Positions 1-9,577 of a DNA stretch of 64,000 bases are shown here, in pieces. The DNA comes from Ophiocordyceps camponoti-saundersi (nom. inval.) (taxonomy: Eukaryota > Ascomycota > Sordariomycetes > Hypocreales > Ophiocordycipitaceae). A program made the position numbers and the translations under genes. The notes under the pieces were generated by a model that searched no databases, was not told the origin of the DNA, and saw nothing but the letters and a program-made list of their open reading frames with translations. Positions within the stretch are counted from its first letter, which is position 1. Each line of letters starts with the position of its first letter. Location: contig PDHQ01000015.1 in NCBI GenBank assembly GCA_003339415.1, forward strand, positions 1-64,000, read 5' to 3'.

Positions 1-802
1 GCTGGCTGGCCCGCTTCTGCCCCCCCCCCCCCCAGGAAAAAAAGGCGCTGGATCCTTGAGCATGAATGCATGCATTGAACCATACATGAGAGACAATCTG
101 ACCAAGCACCAGCATTATGCCGAGTTTTCTTAGTCAAAAATGGCACGAAGCATGGGGGTTTACGGTGAGCGATGAGCCAAGGCATAGTCGCATAAAAACC
201 ATCTTCTAAGACAAGTTGTGTAAGGGGTAGCAACACTACATACATGTATGCATGTTGGTTCCTGTCCAGGCATAGCTGAAAAGGCATGATGATATTGAAG
301 AGGTGATACACGCATATTTATATGTGATTATTGAACACATCACCCCGCTGCAAATCCGTCACACATGCATACTTGAAGAAAATAGGCCGACAAACTTATT
401 GGCAGCCTGATGGACGCACTAGATAGTAAGGTCAAGGAAGAAAGAACCATCTCGTCCTTAGTCGCGAAGCTAAGGCAACCTTTCCTTTGCTTCCAACACA
501 TACTTGTCTGGAATCTAACCTGACATAGTTTGAGGGAAGAGGGAAGAGTCCCTCGGTGTGTCGGGGGGCGGCGCATAATGCTCTGAATGACATTCGCCGC
601 CCTTCAACCGCCGGAAGCGACTCGCCCACGGATCCTACTACATAGGTGGACATAAGAAGGCAGGTATAAATCCATGTCTTTGAGCGACTCGTCTCAGACG
701 CTCATTTTCATGTTATATAACATACGAAATGCGTTCCTGGGTCTCCCAATCATCAGATCGAAAGATATCTTCACTGCTCAGGTTACGTTGAGTTGAATTG
801 GA
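1..802. other. intergenic, no gene seen
   Basis: No coding segment is supported here. There is a C homopolymer near position 20-33. A TATAAA at 665-670 and a TTATATAA at 714-721 lie 80-140 bases before the methyltransferase start at 803 and may serve it. The opposite-strand reading frames around 340-650 show no family signature. Confidence 0.5.
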
Positions 803-1921
803 ATGTCTCACGCCGATGACTATGTGCTGGGGAGGAGTTTGCCCCATTCAACAAGGTACTGACTGCTTGGATACTATCTCAACTGCTGCCTCACATCAGA
901 TTGTCTGCCGAGCTAATGTTTCACCAGACTCGATGCCCAGCACTTGCTATGGATCATGCATTTGGGCTACGTTCTTCATCCCGATATCCCGATTCGGGAA
1001 GATATGAAAATTGCAGATATCGGCTGTGGAACCGCGTACGTCCCAGACATCGATGTACTCAGCCGTCAATGCTTTGCCGTGGTTGATAACTCGTACGGCT
1101 AGTATCTGGTTATTGGACATATCCAGGAGCCTGCCCCGATCTGCTCAGCTCCACGGGTATGATATTTCCGACTCACTGTTCCCGTCACGCTCTTTGTGGC
1201 CTGAGAATGTCTCGCTCGACCTGTTGAACTCAATGGATGACCCTCCGGAATCCTTGGTCGGCCAGTATGATGTTGTTCACCTACGCATGTGGTGTAGCAA
1301 CTTCCGTATAGATACGAAAAACGTGAATGTTCTGATTCGAAGTGTCAAAAAGATGCTCAGTGCGGAGTATCCTTACCCTTCACCTCCCCCCTTTTCCCTA
1401 TATACCTAGTGCTAACCCGGTATCCAACCTTGTTCCCTAGAACCCGGAGGCTACATGCAATGGGAAGAGGCAGACCTAAGACGCCAGGTCGTACAACCTG
1501 AAGCCGCAAGGGAGCATGAAAGGGAGCTCCAAACTGTCTTCGAGGAATCTGGAATCGATCATGGGTATAAACTTCAACCTCGCAGAGTCTTGTTCCACTT
1601 ATCACATGCACTGCTGACCTCGGCTCAAACCCCAGCTGCATCCAGACACTATCCGCCTCCTTGCAGCGCGAGCAGTTCGCTATTATCAGAGAAGACCGAA
1701 ATGTCTTTCAAGATTTCACTTCCCAGCTCGGCACCAAGACCTATCTTCTAGCCTTGAAGGAGATCCTAGAGGGCGTGAAGAGAAGGTGGGAGGGAGATGA
1801 GACGGGCCAACGGTTGGCCATGAGAGGCCAGCAGTCTTTAACAAAGTTAACGTCAGCATATAGCAATGGATTGGTATATAACTGGGGGCCGGTCTCCATA
1901 TTAGCGCAGCTCGAGTCCTAA
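803..1921 (+). CDS. LaeA/UMTA-like SAM-dependent methyltransferase, 5 exons
   Basis: The locus looks broken unless spliced. Exons 803-855, 928-1035, 1103-1359, 1441-1564 and 1636-1921 join in phase to give 275 residues. The product starts with a DDYVLGRS segment, then RLDAQH, HPDIP, the SAM-binding motif IADIGCGTA (exon 2 end), IWLLDISRSLP and GYDIS (exon 3), VGQYDVVHLR, and KPGGYMQWEEAD across intron 3. These are in the order expected of class I methyltransferases of the fungal LaeA/UMTA group, which act as regulators or tailoring enzymes. Introns are 67-81 bp, all GT-AG, with donor GTGCGG at 1360 the weakest. Inference: soluble enzyme, substrate unknown. No biosynthetic backbone gene lies nearby, so it is an orphan. 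The last exon (GCIQTLSASLQ onward) rests on phase and length and is the least certain join. Confidence 0.85.
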
Positions 1922-2157
1922 ATTGAGGTTGAAGATGTCAACTTGTATTCGTCACCTAGAATGACTTGAAGGCAGTTACGAAATTAATTAGATGTTTAGT
2001 TTATTTACACCTGAACTTCTGTTTACCACCGATTTGAGAAAGGAAACCTTTAGTCCTGAATATATCCATCTTCAATATTAGTTCTTGTTCCTGCTTGACT
2101 TTCTTCACGGCCGGGGAGTGAAGCCAGGGTTGTGCCCGTCAAGGGCAATCCCTCTCT

Positions 2158-3315
2158 CTAGTCGGGCCAGAAACCAGCCATTATTTGCCGAAAGAACCGG
2201 AAAGGTTCTGGTTGCGAACACTCGGCGCTGTCTTCTCTCCACCAAGTAGGATGATAATTCATGCAGTCTGCCTTTTCCCGCAAATACTCGTTGGCTAGCA
2301 TACCGCCGCCACATTCGACCACCTGACGTGAAGCCCAGCACTGGCGGCCTTTGAACTCGGGTAGTTTCTTTGCTCTGACGATACACCGTTGCTCCTCGGC
2401 GTACCAGTATTGTGAACAGGCTCTTTGCTCGACTGCGGATTGGGTCGGTATCATGTTCGAGCTTCCTGTTTTATTTCCAACTCGATCGAGAAGATCACAC
2501 AAGACGTTGTTCCCTTGGTCGTCCACACACAAGGTGCACTTCAAATACGGAGGAAGTTGAAGCTGGGGTCGTTCAATGGGGGCGCCGGGGTCGTAAGGGT
2601 TTTCCAGTGCGTCGTCAAATGCACCCTGTCGATACATCATTACCTCGAGGCACGCGACGGCCCTCTCTCCCCACTTGTTGCTAATGGCTTTCATTAGTTT
2701 CTCAGCTATGATTTCGGAATCGAGATAATTCCCCGAGATGCCCGCTCTCTTTGCTGCTCTGGCAATCGCCATGAGCTGTTTGTTGTTTGGGGTAGGGACC
2801 TGCTTCGAAGAGGGCTTCGACAGCCCGAACCAGGCACGTTTAGACTTGAGGTTATCTTTTATGAGCCATTCTCCCCATTCGCTGAATGGACTTCCTGGAC
2901 TGGCAAACCCTTCATACTCGCTCGAGGCTGCTGCTTCGAGCAACCTCCACACAGCCAAGGTGCGGCCTGCTAATACCAGATGAAAGTTGATGAGACTCCT
3001 GGCAGCCTTTCTCGCGTCGGGAAACGTTTCGTATTCCCCAAAGTCAGCAATAGCCAGTCCCGGCTTGTCGTATTCCAAGGTGAAACCTATTTCTGTCTGC
3101 CGGCTGAGCACTCGAGACGGAAGAGGCCTGTATCCTTTCCCCACTGGCTGGTGACATGCATTTTCTCTCATGCATATACTCATGGAAGCTTGCCTCTGGA
3201 GGTCAGGGAATGTACGCGTAGGGACGTTTTTATCTGAGAGTTGGTATTTACTCGATCGTGGCGAGCTGGCTAAGACCAGGCCACAGGCAGTTGCTATAAT
3301 CGTGCAGAGCCGCAT
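2158..3315 (-). CDS. secreted cysteine-rich orphan protein, 385 aa
   Basis: Single-exon frame from ATG at 3315. The first 17 or so residues (MRLCTIIATACGLVLASS) form a clear signal peptide. The mature part has twelve cysteines: three spread over the first two thirds and nine crowded into the last 130 residues, starting at YLKCTLCVDDQG and including CSQYWYAEEQRC and CWASRQVVEC. This suggests a disulfide-bonded C-terminal domain behind a mostly helical N-terminal part. I do not recognise a family. A TATATAAA box at 3395-3402 (minus strand) sits about 80 bases before the ATG, as in other secreted-protein genes of this window, and supports expression. Function unknown; an effector or host-interaction protein is a guess based only on secretion and cysteine content. 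Confidence 0.75.
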   Translation of the reverse strand: MRLCTIIATACGLVLASSPRSSKYQLSDKNVPTRTFPDLQRQASMSICMRENACHQPVGKGYRPLPSRVLSRQTEIGFTLEYDKPGLAIADFGEYETFPDARKAARSLINFHLVLAGRTLAVWRLLEAAASSEYEGFASPGSPFSEWGEWLIKDNLKSKRAWFGLSKPSSKQVPTPNNKQLMAIARAAKRAGISGNYLDSEIIAEKLMKAISNKWGERAVACLEVMMYRQGAFDDALENPYDPGAPIERPQLQLPPYLKCTLCVDDQGNNVLCDLLDRVGNKTGSSNMIPTQSAVEQRACSQYWYAEEQRCIVRAKKLPEFKGRQCWASRQVVECGGGMLANEYLREKADCMNYHPTWWREDSAECSQPEPFRFFRQIMAGFWPD

Positions 3316-3394
3316 TCTGGCGCGTCAAAGATGGTAATTGTTTTCGGTCAGTGGTTTAGCGAATGCTCAGAGAATCCTTCCAATGGCATGCAGG

Positions 3395-3402
3395 TTTATA
3401 TA
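3395..3402 (-). promoter_or_regulatory. TATA box of secreted orphan gene
   Basis: TATATAAA on the minus strand, about 80 bases upstream of the ATG at 3315. Spacing fits a core promoter. Confidence 0.55.
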
Positions 3403-4592
3403 GGTGGGCATAAGTGAGCGAGGTGTGTACAGGTATGTAACTTGTGACTGCTCGTCCTTCTGGTACTTCGATGATGGATATCGGTCGATCTATCTTTGAC
3501 GTTGTTACTAAATTAGGCCGTCCGTCTCTTCTTTGTGAATGTAGGTAGTTAGGAAGTTAGGTAGGTAGTTGCGTGCTACGCTTCTTCCTGGTGTTCGAGG
3601 AACATAGATCTCTTATAGTAAGTCTTGATCTGCGAGTCTTTCCGTTCAATAACTTGATCTATACACTCCAACGACTTTCTTCCATAGAGAACCAGCGTTG
3701 TAAGATATAATCATGCATTAAAAGGTTGCTCCTTGGGTAACGAAAGTGCGTACCTCTTCATCCCCCTTCCTTTACCGTCCCTGCGCTTTTTAAAGTATCA
3801 GCGCCTTCTCGCATATGTCTCATGCAATAGTTGATAGTAATACGCCTCTTTAGAAACTATGAAGACAAATCGGATAACTTTGTCACCGAAAGCCCACGCT
3901 TCGATTGCCTGAAAAGAACCGTATTATTCCCGGGCTACCACGTTTTGTACAAGAAAGAATATACTCTGTAGTTCTGAGAGATCATCGACGTTACAGAGGA
4001 CAGTAAGGAGCAGATCTGGCGTTTGCCAGATTACATGCCGCTTTACGTAAAAAGGGAAAACGAGATCGCTTCTTGCAGCTTCTCTTACATATGTTTATAG
4101 AGGATGGTTGCCATTTGCTTATCAGTTCATGCTCGGGTTTGGAACACGGTAATATGCAAACTAGGAAGATAGGGTTTGGGAAACTCTGCTTGCCAGCTCG
4201 GAGATCGACCCATGAGAGTCATAATCTGTTCAAGGTGAAAGTCAAGACAACTCAGCCTCCTCACCCATTGCATCTCAAGTTCCTGAAGCGGTGAAGGTTG
4301 CTGGGCATCTTTTCCTACGTGCTGCAGTCTGGCTTAGGTCCGTACTATTCCAATATAGGCATATCTCCCCCTTTAACGCGTAAGCTTTGACTCTGCGGGC
4401 AACTGGACACTCGAGACTGGAGAAGAGTGTGACTCTGTGAATCATTCTAAGTCTGGGCTGTATTATTAGCAGTATCCCATCTTAACTATCATAAGGGGGC
4501 TATTTGTTGCTGATTACTATGGGGGAAAAATATATGCTAACCTATTAGTGGTCTACAACATTCTGCCGCTTAACGACACATTAGAGTTACAT
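3403..4592. other. intergenic, no firm gene
   Basis: Carries runs of the GTAGGTAG/TAGGTAGG type near 3542-3570 that recur elsewhere in this window. I see no supported gene or RNA. Confidence 0.45.
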
Positions 4593-4853
4593 ATGTACTA
4601 CAACCACAGTCTCCTCCTTCTCGTGGCCTTTACCATGTGGCTCTCCGGTAGCCTCGCCCTTGCCGCCTTCCCTAAAACCGACGCCCGGTTCCCTCACTGT
4701 TGCTCGCCGCGATACCTTTGTAAGCCCTTGATGTCCTCAACACCCTTGAGTCCTATAATATATCTTTACTGCTATATAAGCCGGACCAGGGTAAAGACGG
4801 GAACAAGAACGAAGATAGAGGCAAGGAATGAGGCGAGCGAGGAGAGCTTGTAG
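4593..4853 (+). CDS. possible small secreted protein, structure unresolved
   Basis: The frame opens with a good signal peptide (MYYNHSLLLLVAFTMW, hydrophobic core, then SLALA as cleavage context) followed by a short mature part with CC and one more Cys. Read through, it gives 86 residues. A donor-like GTAAGC near 4721 could start an intron, but no acceptor gives a convincing longer product, so the 3' end is open. No family is recognised. A TATATAAG at 4773-4780 lies inside the frame and may belong to something else or be chance. The case rests almost wholly on the signal peptide. Confidence 0.3.
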   Translation: MYYNHSLLLLVAFTMWLSGSLALAAFPKTDARFPHCCSPRYLCKPLMSSTPLSPIIYLYCYISRTRVKTGTRTKIEARNEASEESL

Positions 4854-5342
4854 TGAAGAATGTCTGCAAAATTGAAAATAATGCCCAAAAGAAAGATTGA
4901 ACAGGATGGAATCACTCTCATCGGGCGAGCGGCTTTACATAGCATGCAGCAGGATTAAAGGACACTTCTGCAATAAGCACGGCATAAGATGTAGTGCGAA
5001 AGTAGCATGTGGTAGGTAGCGTATCCGTTCGTAGGATCGGACAGCGCTCTCAATGATCCCCCTGGATATGGCTTGATTCGTCAATATTCAGCACTTTTAA
5101 TGCGAAAATTGCTACTCTGCTTGGAACTGCATTGCTGTCCTATTTAGCATCTGAATCTAGATTTTGCTTCTGGATTCTTCGAGGCTGACTCTGTGGCGGA
5201 GGAATGCACCATGACAGGGAACTTGTGTAGAATAATCAAGTCCATAGTTCTCCATATATCGCTATAGGAGCTTTTTTGTACGGATACAAGTAGCGACATA
5301 GCAAGGAAGGTATCATACAATGCCGTCGCTATGTAGAGATGA
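4854..5342. other. intergenic, no gene seen
   Basis: AT-rich non-coding stretch; no coding or RNA signature found. Confidence 0.45.
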
Positions 5343-5579
5343 TTAGCTTAAAACGAATATTGGGATGACGAGGACGAACTTGCTCACGCGGTTCGGCAAC
5401 TCTCGGGGCAAGCGTAACAGCTTCAGTTGATAACATGCGATGGCGAGCCCGATAAAAGCTAGAAGAGTTGCTATGACGCCGAAGATGATGTTGACTATTA
5501 AAGATGAATTGACGTCGGCGCTGGATTCGACTGCGCCTGTTCCTATCGCCTGCACCGTACCGTTGAGGTTCGAGCCCAT
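5343..5579 (-). CDS. small single-pass membrane protein, 78 aa
   Basis: The product from ATG 5579 (MGSNLNGTVQAIG) has a short polar N-terminus with two possible N-glycosylation sites (NGT, NSS), one hydrophobic segment (about residues 29-49, LIVNIIFGVIATLLAFIGLA) and a basic tail. An upstream in-frame ATG at 5696 is disfavoured because it lies only about 7 bases from the TATATAAG at 5703-5710, whereas 5579 is about 124 bases away. Short fungal proteins of this shape are common and mostly uncharacterised. I do not recognise a function. Confidence 0.45.
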   Translation of the reverse strand: MGSNLNGTVQAIGTGAVESSADVNSSLIVNIIFGVIATLLAFIGLAIACYQLKLLRLPRELPNRVSKFVLVIPIFVLS

Positions 5580-5702
5580 GGTTCCTTGCGGACAGGTATG
5601 TAGAATAAGCAATCTGATGGTAGAAGATGTCAAGGTCGAAGTGTGCTTGCACGTTCGATGAAGGTTGAGGATTTGATAGCAGGAAGTCGGACGCAATCTG
5701 AG

Positions 5703-5710
5703 CTTATATA
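5703..5710 (-). promoter_or_regulatory. TATA box of small membrane-protein gene
   Basis: TATATAAG on the minus strand, about 124 bases before the ATG at 5579. Confidence 0.45.
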
Positions 5711-6470
5711 GTTTACTTGTTGGTCAGGAAGAAGCTTGTTCGCTCAGTTCATCAAGCCTTGGTTGGTATTCAGTGTTCAGATGTACTCGACAGCCGTCTC
5801 CAAGCCTTATCTGAGATTCAGATTACGCCGTTGCCCAATGAGAGAGACCAAAGACATGGGAGTTTGCTATTCTTCGTCCGGATTCTGGCTCTATGCTAAA
5901 ACGTTGCGTCAAAAGCTGGCGATGTCATCAGCGGGGGGTACATTTGAAGCCTCCTTGCCGGAGTCGACTCAGATTGTGGAAAGAGGCTCTTGCAAGTTGC
6001 TTCGGGGCCTAAAAGACTACCGACTGGGTTCCCCCCCGTTCCCGCTCGTCCTAACCACAGGTTCGTTACAGGTACTTGGTTCAATAAGATGTCGTCAGAT
6101 TTTGACTCTGGCCAATCAGCAGAAACTGAAGCGTACGCCACAGAACAAAAAGCACATAAAACAGGTCCGGATTTTGGCCGCGGCCAATGCGAGGGCCGTC
6201 ATCCTCGGTCGGTATGTACGAAGTCTTTGCGCCTCTCAAATTCAGTCCCCGGTCCAGTTGAGAGCATGTCGTTGAGAACGCGTAAGTATGAGGTTGTTGA
6301 GAATGTAAGTCTATTTCACGATATGCAAAAAGACATTTTCCAGCTCTCGGCAGACGGATAGGGCACAAATAGGTGTGAAGCTTCCCCCTCTCCCGGGTGT
6401 GCAATGAGCGGCAAAACGCGTGCACAGAAAGCGAGTGCGTCAGATGAGTCTATTCTTCATTTTCAGAGGT
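5711..6470. other. intergenic, no gene seen
   Basis: Overlapping frames on both strands are short and lack family features. Probably 5' flank of the small membrane-protein gene and 3' flank of the acyl-CoA ligase. Confidence 0.4.
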
Positions 6471-8541
6471 CTACAGTTTGGCATCCTGAGTCTTCCGCCT
6501 CTGCGCCTCACGATCTCGAAGCAGCCGCCGAAGAATCTTGCCGCTCGCGCTTCTCGGGACGACTTCGATGAACTCAATGCCACCAGAAAGCCACTTGTGT
6601 TCTGCTTTGTGGTCCTGAACGTGCTTGAAAAGGATACGCTCGACGTCAGGCTGGTTGCTTGCCTCGCGAGACTTGACTACGAGAGCCTTGGGCGCTTCCC
6701 CGGCACGGTCGTCGGGCACCGATATTACGGCGCAGTCGGAGACAAAATGATGATTTAGCAGATGAGCTTCGAGCTCGGCTGGCGCAACTTGAAAGCCCTA
6801 TTTCCGTGATAAGCGATTGTTGTAACGAACTTGAGATGGGCAAAAAAACCAAGGGCAGCAGCTACCTTGACCTTGATCAGCTCTTTAATGCGATCTGTGA
6901 CAAAGAAGTGGTCGTGACCATTGCTTGACTTGCGTACGAGAACCTCGTCGCCAGTTCTGAGCCATCGACCGTCTTCATCATAGAGAAAGGTCTCGGCGTT
7001 GGCCCGTTCGTTATGCAGATATCCCAACACGACAGAGGGGGATTGCACAAGTAGCTCGCCCCGTACATCGTATTGGGTCACCTCGTGGCCTTCGGAATCG
7101 ATGATCTTAGCGGTGTTGCCGGGAAGAAGAGAGCCCGAGGAGCCGAGGAGGCAGTCAGTTTCGATACTGCAAAGAGTTCCACCGCACGTCTCAGACAGGC
7201 CTGTCCCAATAGATGGTTAGATCTTGCTGGCCGTCGCCGCCGGATATAACAAGGGAACTCGCCATAGGCCTGGCCTATCTTCCAGGTAGGGTATTTCCTT
7301 TGTAGGCGGCTCGTCACCTCGGAGCCGAGAGGCGCAGCGCCGCACAGAACCCAGCGGATGCTACTCAAGTCGTACTTGGCACACTGATCTTCGTATCGAA
7401 GGATCTGGATGAGCATCGGTGGCACGACATAAAGCTGCTGTATTCGGAGTCTTTGTATAGCCTCGAGCGTGGTGGTAAGCTCGAACTTGGGTAGGACGAC
7501 AATCTCATCTCCACGATACTGGCCAACTTGAGCGATAAGAACTAGCCCGTAGATGTGACTGAAAGGGAGTGCCCCGAGAGCGACCTGTGTCGTCATGCCG
7601 AGTTGCTTCCGTGGTACCGAGTCAACCAGGGAAATCTTTTTAAGCACTGCAATGACGTTAAAGTGCGAGACCATGATTGCTTTCTTCAATCGCTTCAGTG
7701 AGACGACGGACAAAGCCAGTAGGGGAGAAATAGGCAGCTTACGGGCAAGCCTGATGTGCCGCTCGAGTGGCAGAGATAAGCTGGTTGTCTCGCGCCCTGG
7801 CCACGAACCCATCTTAATGGTTCAACTGAAGGTAATGCCGAACCCTCGGCGATAAGATCGTCAACAGTAACGACAGGCTCACCAGATGTAACAGATACTC
7901 CAGGGAGAGGCAGTAGAAATATGCGGCTGTCGGGAACGGCGGCGGTGCGAGCCGCCTTCCGCGCAGTGTCCAGGAGCGGGACACAGGTGAAGATGGCTTT
8001 GATCGCCGAGGATCGCAATTGATACTCGATCTCCTGCAGCGACGAAGCAGCACCGATAGGTATAACGATGCCGGAGAGGCGATGAACGGCGTGGGTCAGA
8101 GGGATGTAGTCGATCTGTTTCACTGCCACGCAGTTTTGCTTAGCATGGTAAGGCGAAGACAATTCGCAGAAGACAAAGGCTGTGATCTTCACTCCATCCA
8201 CCAGTTAACCCGTACGAGCTCCAAGTCGCGTCACTGACCGTATTAAGCGAAAATACGGCGACGACGCGATCCCAGGCCGTGTCCTGATTGGGGCTAAATC
8301 CGAGCCGCTTGCTGATGGCGCGTGCGAGTAGGTCGGTCCGCTGGGCGACTTCGGCCGCGCTGCGACTGAAGCCGGTGATGCCGCATGTAAACGGGTTTCG
8401 GGCTGAGGCGAAGGGGCAGCGTCCGTATTCTTCGTTGTTGACGAACTCTTCGATAGTGATGGAGTCGGGTAGCTCTGGGAGTCTGAGCGTTAGTAGCGAG
8501 CCGGCTGTGGCTCCTGTGGATTGCTCTTCCGCCTTTGGCAT
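6471..8541 (-). CDS. 4-coumarate-CoA-ligase-like acyl-CoA synthetase, peroxisomal, 5 exons
   Basis: Minus-strand exons 8541-8239, 8114-7743, 7683-7263, 7200-6866 and 6797-6471 join in phase to 585 residues, the usual length for this ANL-superfamily group. The enzyme would adenylate a carboxylic acid with ATP and load it on CoA. Visible motifs: the AMP/P-loop HSSGTSGLPKAIMVSH (crossing intron 2, about residues 216-231), QAYGLSETCG (about 363-372), GELLVQSP, WLRTGDE, and the C-terminal SASGKILRRLLRD with its catalytic Lys. The last three residues are AKL, a PTS1 peroxisomal signal. Intron 3 (7201-7262) appears to start GC, not GT: only a GC-AG join restores YGLSETCG. An in-frame ATG at 8673 would add 44 residues; 8541 is chosen for length. 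Substrate unknown (fatty or aromatic acid). Confidence 0.88.
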
Positions 8542-9577
8542 TCGGATGAGAAGTGATTGACAGACCGGGGAGCGTAGGGGCCCAGTTGGGAGGATGAAAG
8601 ACCATCTTGTGCGGATGCTATGAGTAAAGACAGGGAGAGGATGTGAGGCTTTCCCTGAGGTTTTACCAGACACTCAAGGGGACGAGCCTGGTGCCTATGG
8701 GTAACGGATTCAAAGGAGGGGCACGCTTCCGAGGGACAATCCAGCCACTACATGTATGATTATGCATTCTGCTGACCCGTGGACAGTCGTAGTACATACC
8801 ATACTTCTGCAAATGACACCTCATGTAGGTATGTATGTATCTCTCATAAGCGCCGGTGAGTGACGGATACGACCAATATTCGTAGAGGTTCACCCTCCAG
8901 CCACTTCCCCGATTTGCCGGCGATGCACACTGATGTGATACGCAGTTTGCAGACTCGATAAGATGGGTTTTTTTCCGGGTCGTCAAACGGAGGTCGTCGG
9001 AGGCTTGGAGTTCACCGGCCCCGCTTCAGTCCGGGAAAGGTGGGGCACGTCCCAGGCCGAGCCGCTTCTCCATTGCTGTGCGTCCGGAGTGCCCAATTGT
9101 GGGAAGTCGACGAGTAGACTGAGAGTAGCTACTGTATAACGAGGTCCAGCTTCACACGCTACGTACGGGTATTACTGAACCTTGGACTGTTTGGATAGAA
9201 TCTCAGCTGGTTCACTAGTCTAGGGATGAACCATAGGTGATAGGCCTTTAACAACGCGTTACAACTCTGGCCAACGAAGCAGGGAAATTATGCAGCAGAC
9301 GCCACGCTTGCTTTTGCTTACTGCATTCCCCTGCAAACGGGATAAAAATACTCTGCAGGCACAAAGAGCCCCTCAGCTGTTCCAGCCGCGTTCGACTCGG
9401 TCGTCGGAACTTCGATTGGGGCTTATCTCTTTAACAGCCTCTGCAATTGTCTACAACTTGTTCAATATAACCCTATACAGCGTTTAAAGCCGGTCTTTAA
9501 CTGGTCTTGTACGCGGCAGCGCTACGAGGTAAGAAGGACCGTCAAATCCATCGCTTCGCTATACATGCTTACGGATC
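8542..9577. other. divergent intergenic region, no gene seen
   Basis: Separates the minus-strand ligase from the plus-strand NLR and should hold both promoters. No coding or RNA feature is supported. Confidence 0.5.
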
